Shown one piece after another: positions 6,938 to 15,865 of a stretch of DNA of 64,000 nt. Position numbers and translations under genes: made by a program. The number at the start of each line of letters is the position of its first letter. Position 1 is the stretch's first letter. The stretch is from Alphaproteobacteria bacterium (GTDB taxonomy: Bacteria > Pseudomonadota > Alphaproteobacteria > Micavibrionales > Micavibrionaceae), in NCBI GenBank assembly GCA_016125135.1, contig WGMJ01000003.1, positions 186,001 through 250,000 of the forward strand, read 5' to 3'. The notes under the pieces were generated by a model that was not told the DNA's origin, made no database searches, and was given only the letters and a program-made list of their open reading frames with translations.

Positions 6938-8673
6938 TATACGCCCTTAACGTCACCCAGCTCGGCCTGATGGACACCGAGACAAGGATGAATCTTGTCA
7001 CGCAAAACATCACGAATGCCGACAAGCCAGGCTATAGCCGCAAAGAATATGGCGCACGCTACCTTACAACAACAGGTGTTGGCAGTGTTCCCATCCGCGG
7101 CGTCTATAACGGTTCAATCAACCAGTTTCTTGTCAAATCTGTTGTGGGTGATGTTTCCGACATGGCGCGTGCGCGGACTGTCTCCAACTCCCTTGACTAC
7201 TATGCCAAGCGATTAGGCAATACCGATTCCGGGTACACAATTGTCGGCACAATGAATATGCTGTTTGCTAGCTTGCAGCGCCTTTCTTATACCCCCGAGA
7301 ACGCGCCAGACAAAGCGCAAGTGGTAAACGATGCACAAGCGGCTGCCTACCAGTTCAATGCGCTCTCGGGCGAAATCCAGAAGCTTCGCCTGCAGGCCGA
7401 CCAGCAAATCGAGCAGTCCGTTAACCGCATTAATGATGCTCTCACACAAATCAACACACTTAATTACAAATTACGGGATGGTGTTAACAATGATGTTAGC
7501 ATCGCTGAATTTGAAGATCAAAGGGCGCGCTACCTGCAAGTTGTCGCCGAAGAGCTGGATATTCAATATTTCATCAGCAGTGATAATATCCTGAATATTT
7601 ATACTGCAGGCGGCCAAGCCTTGGTTAATAGTACACCGCACGTACTTGATCATACCGCCCTAAGTAGCGTAAACAGCACAGTAACCTACCCTGCCATTTT
7701 TGATACGATTGATCTGGATGGTGTTGATATTACTACTTCAGTGCGTAGCGGTACACTTGCAGGCCTTATACAACTACGCGATACAATTTTGGTAAACGAG
7801 CAAGCAAAGCTCGATGAGCTTGCCACAACTTTTATGGATGAAATTAATGCTGTCCTGAACACAGGCGCTTCCGTGCCCTCACGCAACGTAATGACTGGCG
7901 TTGTTGACGGGCTCCTCCCTGGTTCACTTGCTGCCGCCACAGGATTTGTGCGCCTCTCGACAACAGACAGTGCTGGCGTTGTGCAGGCCTACTATGACAT
8001 TGACCTCTCAACAACGGGCGGCACTGTTATAGGCATTATGGCAGCCATTAACGCCTTTCCCGAATTCACAGCTGTACTGGATGCTGATGGCCAATTGCAG
8101 ATTTCAGCCGTTAACCCTGCGCATGGCGTCGCCATTAACGAGATGGATAGTTCGGTCGGGCCAAGCGGCCGCGGCTTCTCGCACTTCTTCGGTCTCAATA
8201 ACCTGTTTGAAGGCACCGGCTCCGAGAACATGGCAATTGCTGCCTATCTGCAAACCTCACCAGACTATCTGGCTGTCAGCGTTCTTTCGAATAGCCTCAC
8301 ACTTGCCGTTGGTGATATCGGTGTATCCGCCGGTAATGGCGCAACCGCACTCGCTGCGGCAAATATTCTTAAGGACGCAAACGTCTCCTTCTCGGCCGCC
8401 GGCGGTTTTGCGGCACAAAACACATCTATTTTTACGTACGCAGAGAAATTCACATCCAACGCCGCCTATGCGGCAGCACTCGCCGAGAATGATTACACAA
8501 CACTGAACCTCACATATGAACAAACTGTTTCATTATTAAATAACGAAGCCGGTGTAAACGTTGATGAGGAAACAGCAAAAATGATTGAACTGGAAGCAAA
8601 ATACGGAGCTTCCGCAACAATGATTGCCACCATCCGCAACATGTTTGAAGCATTGCTGGCGGCGGTCAGGTAA
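6928..8673 (+). CDS. flgK: Flagellar hook-associated protein 1 FlgK
   Basis: FlgK forms, with FlgL, the junction between hook and filament. The 581-residue product begins with the conserved SLIYALNVTQLGLMDTETRMNLVTQNITNADKPGYSRK segment (residues 2-39), typical of FlgK (xxNIANxxTPGYSRQ). It continues with a helical D1 region holding NDALTQINTLNYKL and a mid-domain with IYTAGGQALV, and ends with a D0 helix containing VNVDEETAKMIELEAKYGASATMIATIRNMFEALL (about 540-581). This matches the family signature VNLDEE.a.l...Q.aY.A.A.....d.m...l. It is translationally coupled to the upstream FlgN-like gene and is followed by flgL after 12 bases. Confidence 0.96.
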   Translation: MSLIYALNVTQLGLMDTETRMNLVTQNITNADKPGYSRKEYGARYLTTTGVGSVPIRGVYNGSINQFLVKSVVGDVSDMARARTVSNSLDYYAKRLGNTDSGYTIVGTMNMLFASLQRLSYTPENAPDKAQVVNDAQAAAYQFNALSGEIQKLRLQADQQIEQSVNRINDALTQINTLNYKLRDGVNNDVSIAEFEDQRARYLQVVAEELDIQYFISSDNILNIYTAGGQALVNSTPHVLDHTALSSVNSTVTYPAIFDTIDLDGVDITTSVRSGTLAGLIQLRDTILVNEQAKLDELATTFMDEINAVLNTGASVPSRNVMTGVVDGLLPGSLAAATGFVRLSTTDSAGVVQAYYDIDLSTTGGTVIGIMAAINAFPEFTAVLDADGQLQISAVNPAHGVAINEMDSSVGPSGRGFSHFFGLNNLFEGTGSENMAIAAYLQTSPDYLAVSVLSNSLTLAVGDIGVSAGNGATALAAANILKDANVSFSAAGGFAAQNTSIFTYAEKFTSNAAYAAALAENDYTTLNLTYEQTVSLLNNEAGVNVDEETAKMIELEAKYGASATMIATIRNMFEALLAAVR

Positions 8674-8685
8674 GGGAGATATAAA

Positions 8686-9588
8686 ATGGTTGCACGCATC
8701 GCTACATTTCCTTTTCAGGCAACGCTTATCAGCGAGAATGCGCGTATCCAGCAAAACCTGGCCAAAACACAGCTTCAGATTTCATCAGGCTTGCGTTCGG
8801 ACAACTATAAGGGTATTGGCTCAAGCAGCCAGTTGCTACTGAGCTACGAAACACAATACAGCAAACTGAAATCTTACACTGACAACATTAACGTTGGCAT
8901 TAGCAGGCTTGAAAGCATGTTTTCGGTGCTCGGAAATATGAATGGCACAATCCAACAGTTCCTCGGTGGGCTTAGTGCCGCTATGTCAGGCCTCAGCAGC
9001 ACCGCCGACTTGCAAGCGCTTGCGCAGATTGGCCAAGAGGCTGTGGTTTCGTTATTAAATTCAAATATTGGCGGCCGGTATTTATTCGGTGGCTCTATCA
9101 TCAATCACCCACCTGTTGATCTAACAGATCCCGGCTATATTGCACAGACGCCGCCATCTGTTGCCGATACAACCTATTATCAAGGTGATAATATTGTTGA
9201 GTCGATCCAGTTGGATGATAACTTCGTAGTGAGCTACGGAATCCAGGCTGATAACACCGCTTTTGAACAGATACTACGCGGCTATAACCTGATCCTCAAT
9301 AACCCGGGAAGTGTTGTCGCCATGCAGGAAGCCTTCGGGCTGATTAATGCGGGGGTAGATCTGGTTGCAACACTCCAGAACAATGTATCGAACGCGGCGA
9401 ACCTGATTGAAGACCAGCAGGGTGAAAACCTGGCTGACCTGAACACAATTGAAAACCTTGTTTCACAGCTCAAGGATACAGATCTCTCGGTGGCTTCCGT
9501 TTTAATGGCCGAGTACGAAACACAACTCGAGGCGTCATATTCAACAATGACACGCTCTCTCAGGCTGAACCTGCACGACTTCTTGTAA
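8686..9588 (+). CDS. flgL: Flagellar hook-associated protein 3 FlgL
   Basis: FlgL is the second hook-filament junction protein and resembles flagellin. The 300-residue product has an N-terminal flagellin-like helix (ISENARIQQNLAKTQLQISSGLRSDNYKGIGSSSQLLLSYE, about residues 15-56), a NSNIGGRYLFGGSI motif near residue 125 characteristic of FlgL, and a C-terminal helix (AEYETQLEASYSTMTRSLRLNLHDFL). A GGGAGA ribosome-binding site precedes the ATG. It is the last gene of the flgD-flgE-orf-orf-flgK-flgL operon and converges on the AAA+ gene, with 5 bases between the stops. Confidence 0.95.
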   Translation: MVARIATFPFQATLISENARIQQNLAKTQLQISSGLRSDNYKGIGSSSQLLLSYETQYSKLKSYTDNINVGISRLESMFSVLGNMNGTIQQFLGGLSAAMSGLSSTADLQALAQIGQEAVVSLLNSNIGGRYLFGGSIINHPPVDLTDPGYIAQTPPSVADTTYYQGDNIVESIQLDDNFVVSYGIQADNTAFEQILRGYNLILNNPGSVVAMQEAFGLINAGVDLVATLQNNVSNAANLIEDQQGENLADLNTIENLVSQLKDTDLSVASVLMAEYETQLEASYSTMTRSLRLNLHDFL

Positions 9589-9593
9589 CTATT

Positions 9594-10469
9594 TTATTTT
9601 TTCAGCGCGTCTGCGTGAATACCGGTCTCGTTGCCGATAACCTTGTAAATATAATCAATATCAAGCTTGCCGCCGATACCCTTGTTAAAAACATGGTGCG
9701 CACAGGCGGCATCCATCATCACAATCGACTTATCCGGCTGGTTGCGCTTGCGCAAATGCTGCTCTGTAAGATTTACAACAAGCTCGAGTGCCGCATCTTC
9801 GATTTTGATCTGGTGGTGCTTTTCGTATGACGGGCGCAACGCCTCAAGAATTTTAATAGTACCCGCAACATCTGGAACAGAAAGTTGTACTTTCTGGAAA
9901 CGGCGATCCATCGCGGGGTCAACGCCAACAAAAAGCCGGTATTCATCAAGTGTTGTGGCCCCGATAACATGCAAATCACCAACAGTAAGATAGGGCTTCA
10001 TAACTTCGGAGAGGCCTTTATAAGAACTGCCCTCACAGCCCGGCATAATCGTATGCATCTCGTCAATAAACAAAATAAATTTCGGGTGGTCCTTACTACG
10101 GTAACGCTCGGCAATGCCACGACACAGTGGAATGAAACGGCCTTGGAATTCAGAAACAGTAGAAGTGCCCGCTGCCATACTAGCAAGGTCAACCTCGAGT
10201 ACGCGCGCGCCCTTCAAATAGGCTGGCACTTTTTCTGCGACAATCGTTTGTGCCAAACCAACGCAAAGGGCCGTTTTACCGACCCCCGCAGGCGCTTGCA
10301 GGGCGGCGTTCTTTCGGCCCTTTTGCAGCAGGATAAGAATAACCTGATTGATCTCTTCATCACGCCCATGGATCGGGTCAAAACGCCCTTCCGCAGCTAA
10401 CGCGGTGAAATCACGACAATATAAATGAATAAGTTCTTCGAGCTGCTTATCGGAGACTTTATAAGCCAC
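9594..10469 (-). CDS. Stand-alone Clp/Hsp100 D1-type AAA+ ATPase
   Basis: A 291-residue protein consisting of only one AAA+ module of the ClpA/ClpB D1 type. Visible motifs are IHGRDEEINQV (residues 33-43, the usual pre-Walker motif), Walker A APAGVGKTA (59-67, first Gly replaced by Ala), Walker B FILFIDEMHT (131-140), sensor VIGATTLDEYR (168-178), the paired arginine finger DPAMDRRFQKV (184-194) and a small helical lid domain (about 200-280). It lacks the Clp N-domain, the middle domain, the D2 module and the IGF loop that docks ClpP, so it is not a normal ClpA/B. It lies 8 bases after mlaC on the same strand and tail-to-tail with flgL. Function is unknown: an adaptor-driven remodelling ATPase is plausible, and a decayed clpB remnant is unlikely given intact motifs. 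Confidence 0.85.
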   Translation of the reverse strand: MAYKVSDKQLEELIHLYCRDFTALAAEGRFDPIHGRDEEINQVILILLQKGRKNAALQAPAGVGKTALCVGLAQTIVAEKVPAYLKGARVLEVDLASMAAGTSTVSEFQGRFIPLCRGIAERYRSKDHPKFILFIDEMHTIMPGCEGSSYKGLSEVMKPYLTVGDLHVIGATTLDEYRLFVGVDPAMDRRFQKVQLSVPDVAGTIKILEALRPSYEKHHQIKIEDAALELVVNLTEQHLRKRNQPDKSIVMMDAACAHHVFNKGIGGKLDIDYIYKVIGNETGIHADALKK

Positions 10470-10477
10470 GAAACGCC

Positions 10478-11131
10478 TTAGCTCTTCTGACGAAGGTAAT
10501 CCAGCAACGCCTTCACGTTACCGCCACCCGACTGAATAACAGAGGCAAAGTCAGAACGTTGGGTTACGCCCATGCTAACACCAGCAACCACAACATCGAC
10601 AACTTTATAGCTGCCGCCCTTGTTGCGCACGCGCCAGTCGACCTGTACTTTTTCACCACCGCTTGCAGGAATGATGTAGGAGGTCACAATTTTATCTTTT
10701 TCATTCAGGTCACGTGCCGTGCTGACCTCTATTTTTTCGCCGTTATATTCGCTGAAGCGTGCCGTATAGACATTCAAGATCATTTTTCGGAACAATCTTG
10801 AATATTCTTCGCGTTCGGCGGCACTGGCTGTATTCCAGTATTTGCCCAGTGTGAATTTGCCGATTGTCTGCAAATCGAAGCTGCGATCGAGAATCGAGGC
10901 AAATTTTGCTTTTTTCTGCTCGAAACCAAGGTCCTTATGTGTCAGAACCTCGATGCCACTATCAACCATCTTCTGGACAAACCCCTGGGCATCGGCCTGA
11001 CTGACAAGTGAGATTTCAATTGCCTCGCCAGCTGCGGGCTCGATAGAGGCAACATTGCTCGTCACCGCAAGCGCAGGGACCGCCAGAACTGCAGCAACAA
11101 TCAAAAATGGCAACATGACAAAACCTTTCAT
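10478..11131 (-). CDS. mlaC: Periplasmic phospholipid-binding protein MlaC (Ttg2D family)
   Basis: MlaC shuttles phospholipids across the periplasm between the outer-membrane MlaA complex and the inner-membrane MlaFEDB transporter. The 217-residue product has an N-terminal signal peptide (MLPFLIVAAVLAVPALAV near residues 6-23). The MlaC domain follows, with the typical features FASILDRSFDLQTIGKFTLGKYWNTASAAEREEYSRLFRKMILNVYTARFSEYNGEKIEV (about 65-125) and KVQVDWRVRNKGGSYKVVDVVVAGVSMGVTQRSDFASVI (about 160-198). It follows mlaA by 65 bases on the same strand. mlaF, mlaE and mlaD are not in the window. Confidence 0.93.
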   Translation of the reverse strand: MKGFVMLPFLIVAAVLAVPALAVTSNVASIEPAAGEAIEISLVSQADAQGFVQKMVDSGIEVLTHKDLGFEQKKAKFASILDRSFDLQTIGKFTLGKYWNTASAAEREEYSRLFRKMILNVYTARFSEYNGEKIEVSTARDLNEKDKIVTSYIIPASGGEKVQVDWRVRNKGGSYKVVDVVVAGVSMGVTQRSDFASVIQSGGGNVKALLDYLRQKS

Positions 11132-11196
11132 AGCAAAGACACCCTTCTATTTTTATTTTCTATTTATTAGTTTTTATAGCGTCTGCGACAAAATAA

Positions 11197-11931
11197 TCAA
11201 GGTATATCGGGCGCATTATTTGCGTCGTAGCCTTCGTCACGGATCATGGCCGCACGGCGCTGCGCGTATGTACTACGAACAGCGGCGTAGTAATCAATAG
11301 AGTTTTTGCGCAAGTCCGATATCACATCCAGCAGCTCTTCGCGGGCATCGATTGTATTGGCTGCCACGCGAGTGTAGTACCAATGTGAGCGATCTGTATT
11401 CTCGAGCCAGAGGCGGATCGGGTCAGCATATGTATCAACTGCAATACCGGTTAAATCGCGGGCATTTGTAGGGCCAAGGATTGGCGCAACGATGTACGGG
11501 CCATCACCAACACCCCATGTTGCAAGCGTTTGACCGAAATCTTCCTGCTCGTACTTCAGGCCCATTGAATCAGCAACGTCAAAAAGGCCGATACCAAAAA
11601 CTGTATTCACTGTTGTGCGTAGCAGCTGTTCGCCAGCACCCGTGAAGTCGCCTTGCAAAAGCTGGTTTGCGAAATTGATCGGGCTACGAAGATTGCGCAA
11701 GAAGTTACGGACACCTGTACGCACACCTTCTGGTGTCATTGTGCGGTAACCACGTGCAACCGGTTCGAGAAGTGCGCGGTCAAGCGCATCATTCACTTTA
11801 AAAATGCCGCGGTTCAGTCCTTCCATCGGATCACTGACTTCACCCATATCATCAGTCTCTTGCGCTTGCGCAAGAACAGGGAATGAAGCACCCATAATAA
11901 ATAGGGAAAGGGCAAGAAGGAGAGCGCGCAT
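11197..11931 (-). CDS. mlaA: Outer-membrane phospholipid-removal protein MlaA (VacJ family)
   Basis: MlaA sits in the outer membrane and extracts phospholipids from its outer leaflet, passing them to MlaC. The 244-residue product has a signal peptide (residues 1-22, ending ...VLAQAQ). The VacJ domain follows, with DPMEGLNRGIFKVNDALDRALLEPVARGYRTMTPEGVRTGVRNFLRNLRSPINFANQLLQGD (about 34-95) and the family motif EDFGQTLATWGVGDGPYIVAPILGPTNARD (about 129-160). There is no lipobox cysteine, whereas enterobacterial VacJ is a lipoprotein, so this one probably depends on signal peptidase I. It begins the mlaA-mlaC-AAA+ unit. The 133-base gap upstream (11932-12064) is AT-rich and should hold its promoter. 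Confidence 0.94.
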   Translation of the reverse strand: MRALLLALSLFIMGASFPVLAQAQETDDMGEVSDPMEGLNRGIFKVNDALDRALLEPVARGYRTMTPEGVRTGVRNFLRNLRSPINFANQLLQGDFTGAGEQLLRTTVNTVFGIGLFDVADSMGLKYEQEDFGQTLATWGVGDGPYIVAPILGPTNARDLTGIAVDTYADPIRLWLENTDRSHWYYTRVAANTIDAREELLDVISDLRKNSIDYYAAVRSTYAQRRAAMIRDEGYDANNAPDIP

Positions 11932-12064
11932 TTTTTATAGTCCTAAAGTTAGTATTCTCAATAACTTGAGCATATGGTTAATTTGTTATGACTTGGTTAA
12001 TAAAAGGATTTTCATTACCAAGTAAAGAGGATTTTATTGTGCCCTGTGGATGGATAACGGTCAA

Positions 12065-13153
12065 TTACCCGTCCTCGTTATAAACAAGGAAACCAACACC
12101 ACCGAGAAATGTGATGAGGGGCGGTGTCCATGCCGAGATGACGGGTGGCAATTGGTGGGAAATCCCGAAAGCTTGCAGGACACTCGAAAAGAAAAACAGG
12201 CAAAACCCGGTCAGAACTCCAACTATGACAAACAGAAAGGCGCGTGTGTCGCGCGGGGGTCGCAAAGTGACGCAGGCCGCCAGTAAAACCATCGTGATAA
12301 AGGTGAAAGGCACTGCGAGTAAATACTGGAAGTACACCTCTTGTGGCCTTGCATCGAAACCTGTGGCTTTTAAAGTTGTAATAAATTGGGGCAAAGCCCA
12401 GAAAGAAACTGTCTCGGGACGCGCAAATGACCCCTCTATATCATCCTGCGTAATCGATGTCGGGATTTGTAAGCTCTCTCTGTATTCAGGATCATGCGCC
12501 TTCTTATGTATAGCCACACTCTTTAACGCCCAAGCGCTCTTACCCAGATAAGCCTCTTCCGCGTCATAACGCGCGATAAAATTGTCATCTGCCGTAAAAT
12601 TATAGACGATGATGTTTTCCAATTTCTTTTCGGGCCAGTTTACTTTCTGAGCGTTTAGAACTAGATACCCTTTGTTCAACGGTTGCCGCAGCCAGAAGCC
12701 CTTGTCGAAAATCGCAACCTCGCTTCCCTTACGCTCGAGAAATTTATTATTCATATTGTAATAGGTATTTGTCAGCATCGCACTTAACGGGTTTAAAATA
12801 AAAACCATCAAGCAGCCAAGAAAACACGCACCCGCCATCAATGTCCCCAGAAATTGCCACGCCGAGATACCGGCCGAGCGTAAAATAACCAACTCCTGCC
12901 GCCTGTTGAGCTGCATGATGGTAGCCATCGCCGCAAAGAGAATAATAAAAGGCGCAACGGTTTGCGTAAAACTGGGCAGCTTCAATAACCCCATCTGGAG
13001 AACAAGCCCTAACGGCACATTATCAAACTTGCTAGCACGGCGCATCAGTTCGACTGTATCAAAAAGATAAATCAGTGCCATTAATGTGACCGCAAAGAAC
13101 AAAAAATAGGACAGGTAATAACGCGTCAGATAGTGGGGCAAAATATATTTCAT
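12065..13153 (-). CDS. lptG: LPS export permease LptG
   Basis: LptG pairs with LptF and the LptB ATPase to extract LPS from the inner membrane. The 362-residue product is a YjgP/YjgQ-family permease. It has an N-terminal TM at about residues 10-33 (YLSYFLFFAVTLMALIYLFDTVEL) and further TMs at about 60-80 and 100-122, then a periplasmic beta-jellyroll-like domain (about 135-265) and three TMs at the end (about 275-360). The start overlaps the end of lptF by 4 bases, indicating an lptF-lptG operon. The C-terminal assignment to LptG rather than LptF rests on gene order and the N-terminal YLTRYYLSYF stretch. Confidence 0.9.
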   Translation of the reverse strand: MKYILPHYLTRYYLSYFLFFAVTLMALIYLFDTVELMRRASKFDNVPLGLVLQMGLLKLPSFTQTVAPFIILFAAMATIMQLNRRQELVILRSAGISAWQFLGTLMAGACFLGCLMVFILNPLSAMLTNTYYNMNNKFLERKGSEVAIFDKGFWLRQPLNKGYLVLNAQKVNWPEKKLENIIVYNFTADDNFIARYDAEEAYLGKSAWALKSVAIHKKAHDPEYRESLQIPTSITQDDIEGSFARPETVSFWALPQFITTLKATGFDARPQEVYFQYLLAVPFTFITMVLLAACVTLRPPRDTRAFLFVIVGVLTGFCLFFFSSVLQAFGISHQLPPVISAWTPPLITFLGGVGFLVYNEDG

Positions 13154-14253
13154 TGTGTACGGCTCGCCTGCTGGAGCGCAAACAATGTTACAAGAATTGT
13201 AAACACCGGAATAACATACAAACCCGCAAGCGCCGGCAAATAATCACGCGCCATACTGGCAAACATCAGCATGAGTCCCTGCAAAACAACACCGAGCGTT
13301 CCCGCGAGAATAAGACGCGATGTCATACCTCGTCGCCTGAAGGGCATAAGCAACAAAGAGACAAGCGCCACACCCGCATAAGCAAGACAAAGAAGGGGGC
13401 TAACAAGCCTTTTGTGAATCTCGATTAGAAATTCGCGCTTGTTCATAGCCGCGTTGAGGTCATCGGGCGAAGGCTGTAAAAGCTCGATAATTGTGCGCTC
13501 TTCCGGTTCGCGCCAGCGCTGGCGGATAGGCGTGGCCTCCTCTGGGATTTCAATGGCATATGAGTCAAATGATAATTGTGAAAGCGCTTTGCGCTCCATG
13601 TCATAGCTATGCCGTGCACCGTCATGAACGATAATCTTCTGGCCCGCCTCACCACTTACCAATTCCCCACGTCGCGCCGTGATGATCTGTGGTGGTGATT
13701 TCTTGTCACGCGCGTCCTGAATAAAAAGACCGCGCATATCCTGTGCGCCTGCGCGCTCGCGAATATAGATTGTGATGTCTTTACCAACACGGTTAAAAAC
13801 GCCTTCCCGCAGTAACATAACTGAGTATTGCGCCTTCACAACCTGCCGCAAATGCTGCATAGAAGAAAGCGAGAGTGGTGTAATAAAGAACATAAAGAGC
13901 CAGAGGAACAGCATCGTACCACCAGCAATCATGTAGACGGGCTTTGCAAGCGTAACCGGTGAAAACCCAAGCGCACGCAGGGATGTAAGCTCGTGGTCCT
14001 GATACATTTTATTATAGGTGAAGAAAATAGCGCCCATCAGTGACAACGGGACGATAATTTCAAGGAAGCGCGGCATGGCCAGTAATGTGAGCCAGATAAA
14101 CATGAGGCCAGAAGCCCCCGAATTAATGACAAGCTCCAGAAATTTCAGGGACTGGCTGAGCAGGATAACAGCTGTCAAAGTCAGCATGACAAACAACATA
14201 ACGGTCAGGGTTTGACCGCCCAGATAAATACCTATGGTTTTTGAATTTTTCAT
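13150..14253 (-). CDS. lptF: LPS export permease LptF
   Basis: The partner permease of LptG in the LptB2FG complex. The 367-residue protein is of the YjgP/YjgQ family with six predicted TM segments: one at about 12-34 (QTLTVMLFVMLTLTAVILLSQSL), two before the periplasmic domain (about 50-72 and 100-122), and three at the end. The family motif ITIYIRERAGAQDMRGLFIQDARD is visible at about residues 157-180. The start is divergent from pepA, with an 85-base shared gap, the common lptF-pepA arrangement in proteobacteria. It is cotranscribed with lptG through a 4-base overlap. Confidence 0.92.
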   Translation of the reverse strand: MKNSKTIGIYLGGQTLTVMLFVMLTLTAVILLSQSLKFLELVINSGASGLMFIWLTLLAMPRFLEIIVPLSLMGAIFFTYNKMYQDHELTSLRALGFSPVTLAKPVYMIAGGTMLFLWLFMFFITPLSLSSMQHLRQVVKAQYSVMLLREGVFNRVGKDITIYIRERAGAQDMRGLFIQDARDKKSPPQIITARRGELVSGEAGQKIIVHDGARHSYDMERKALSQLSFDSYAIEIPEEATPIRQRWREPEERTIIELLQPSPDDLNAAMNKREFLIEIHKRLVSPLLCLAYAGVALVSLLLMPFRRRGMTSRLILAGTLGVVLQGLMLMFASMARDYLPALAGLYVIPVFTILVTLFALQQASRTQ

Positions 14254-14338
14254 ATCATCAATTTATGGCGGGGCTTGCTTGACACAAGATAAACCTGCCT
14301 TCACCCTTCTGCTGTAACCCTAACAAAACGCATGTACC

Positions 14339-15865
14339 ATGACATTATCCATTGAATTTATACCGGCCCTCGCAACCCGTAAAGCCTCGGCAGGCATTTT
14401 AGCACTCGGGCTTTATAACAGCACAATTCCGGCCGGTCTGCCTAAAAATCTAGACAGCTTTATCGGCAAAACGGTTTCCCATCTGGTAAAGGATATGCCT
14501 GATTTTTTTGAGACCACACAGGCGTCATCTCCGATCCCGCTACCAGAAGGCCACGCGTTTCGCTATCTCATTCTTTTCGGCCTTGGAAAGGACAAGGATG
14601 TAAAAACACTGACGCTGGAAACGGCAGGTGGCAAAATTCTACCCGCGCTGCGTAGTGCCGGTGAAAAAGCCGGTGATATTACGCTTTTACTCGCCCCTGC
14701 AGCAAAAGCCGGCTTGTCTGTTGCCGAGCAGGCCGCAGCCTTTGCCAACGGGCTGGCACTCGCTTCCTACAAATTCAAAAATTATAAAACCGCAAAAGAC
14801 GAGAAAAAGAAAAAATCTTTTAGCGTCTCGATTGTTGCAAAAGAAAACAAAAAAGCAAAAGACCATTACAGCCACGCACTGGCAGTGACGAAGGGCGTTT
14901 ATCTGGCACGTGACTTGGGCAACGAACCGCCGAATATTATCTACCCCGCCAGCTTTGCTGCACGGCTAAAAAGCGAGCTAACGCCACTAGGCCTCAAAGT
15001 CACCATCCTTGATGACAAACAACTAAAAACAAAAAAAATGGGCGGCCTCACAAATGTTGGCGGCGCGTCCGAACACACGCCACGCCTTGTGATTATCGAA
15101 TGGAGTGGCAGCAAAACAGCAAAAGGCAGCAAGATTAAGAACCCCGTAGCACTTGTTGGTAAAGGCGTAACCTACGATAGCGGGGGTTTGAATATTAAAA
15201 CCTCCGGCATGGCCGATATGAAATTCGACATGATGGGCGCAGCAGGGATTGCCGGCACAATGAAAGCTGTTGCACTTGCCAAGCTGAAACAGCCTGTTGT
15301 TGCAGCAATTCCACTGGCTGAAAATGCTATTTCCAGCACCGCCTACCGCGCGGCTGATGTTATTACGGCCTATGGCGGGAAAACAGTTGAGGTGCTGAAT
15401 ACAGATGCCGAAGGGCGATTGATTTTGATGGATGCGCTTGTTTATATCCAGCAAACCTATAAGCCACAAAGTGTTATTGACATGGCCACACTGACCGGCG
15501 CGATTATCGTTAGCCTTGGGTCTGAATTTGCAGGCGCTTTTGTGAATAACGATAAACTCTGGACACAACTTGCAGATGCTGCAGCAAATACCGGCGATAA
15601 AATATGGCGTATGCCGCTCGATGCCGCCTACCGCAAAGACATGGAAAGCCATATTGCAGACCTGCGCAATATCGGTACGCCCGGTGAAGCTGGCTCTTGC
15701 ACGGCCGCTGCCTTCCTCGAGCATTTCATCGAAAAAAATATGCCTTGGGCGCATATTGATATTGCAGGAAAAATGGCCTTCAAGGGCGATAGCGCCCTCG
15801 GACCCAAAGGGGCTGCTGGCTTTGGTGTGCGGTTACTGACGGATTATATCGCTAACCTTTCATGA
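14339..15865 (+). CDS. pepA: Leucyl aminopeptidase (cytosol aminopeptidase, M17)
   Basis: PepA removes N-terminal residues from peptides in the cytosol and is a two-metal hexameric enzyme. The 508-residue product has the M17 N-terminal domain (about 1-165) and the catalytic domain with VGKGVTYDSGGLNIK (about 276-290), containing the metal- and substrate-binding Lys and Asp. The signature NTDAEGRL (about 353-360) carries the Asp/Glu ligands and the bicarbonate-binding Arg. A Lys-rich stretch (KKKKSFSVSIVAKENKKAKD) links the two domains. It ends with ATGA overlapping holC, so the two are coupled. Length matches the family. Confidence 0.96.
   Translation: MTLSIEFIPALATRKASAGILALGLYNSTIPAGLPKNLDSFIGKTVSHLVKDMPDFFETTQASSPIPLPEGHAFRYLILFGLGKDKDVKTLTLETAGGKILPALRSAGEKAGDITLLLAPAAKAGLSVAEQAAAFANGLALASYKFKNYKTAKDEKKKKSFSVSIVAKENKKAKDHYSHALAVTKGVYLARDLGNEPPNIIYPASFAARLKSELTPLGLKVTILDDKQLKTKKMGGLTNVGGASEHTPRLVIIEWSGSKTAKGSKIKNPVALVGKGVTYDSGGLNIKTSGMADMKFDMMGAAGIAGTMKAVALAKLKQPVVAAIPLAENAISSTAYRAADVITAYGGKTVEVLNTDAEGRLILMDALVYIQQTYKPQSVIDMATLTGAIIVSLGSEFAGAFVNNDKLWTQLADAAANTGDKIWRMPLDAAYRKDMESHIADLRNIGTPGEAGSCTAAAFLEHFIEKNMPWAHIDIAGKMAFKGDSALGPKGAAGFGVRLLTDYIANLS

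Noticed and set aside
9594-10469. Fragment or pseudogene of clpB
   Set aside because: All AAA+ motifs are intact and the frame is uninterrupted; it reads as a deliberate single-module protein.
15023-15754. 243-codon open frame antisense to pepA
   Set aside because: Shadow of the conserved M17 gene; rich in Cys and His with no recognisable domain.
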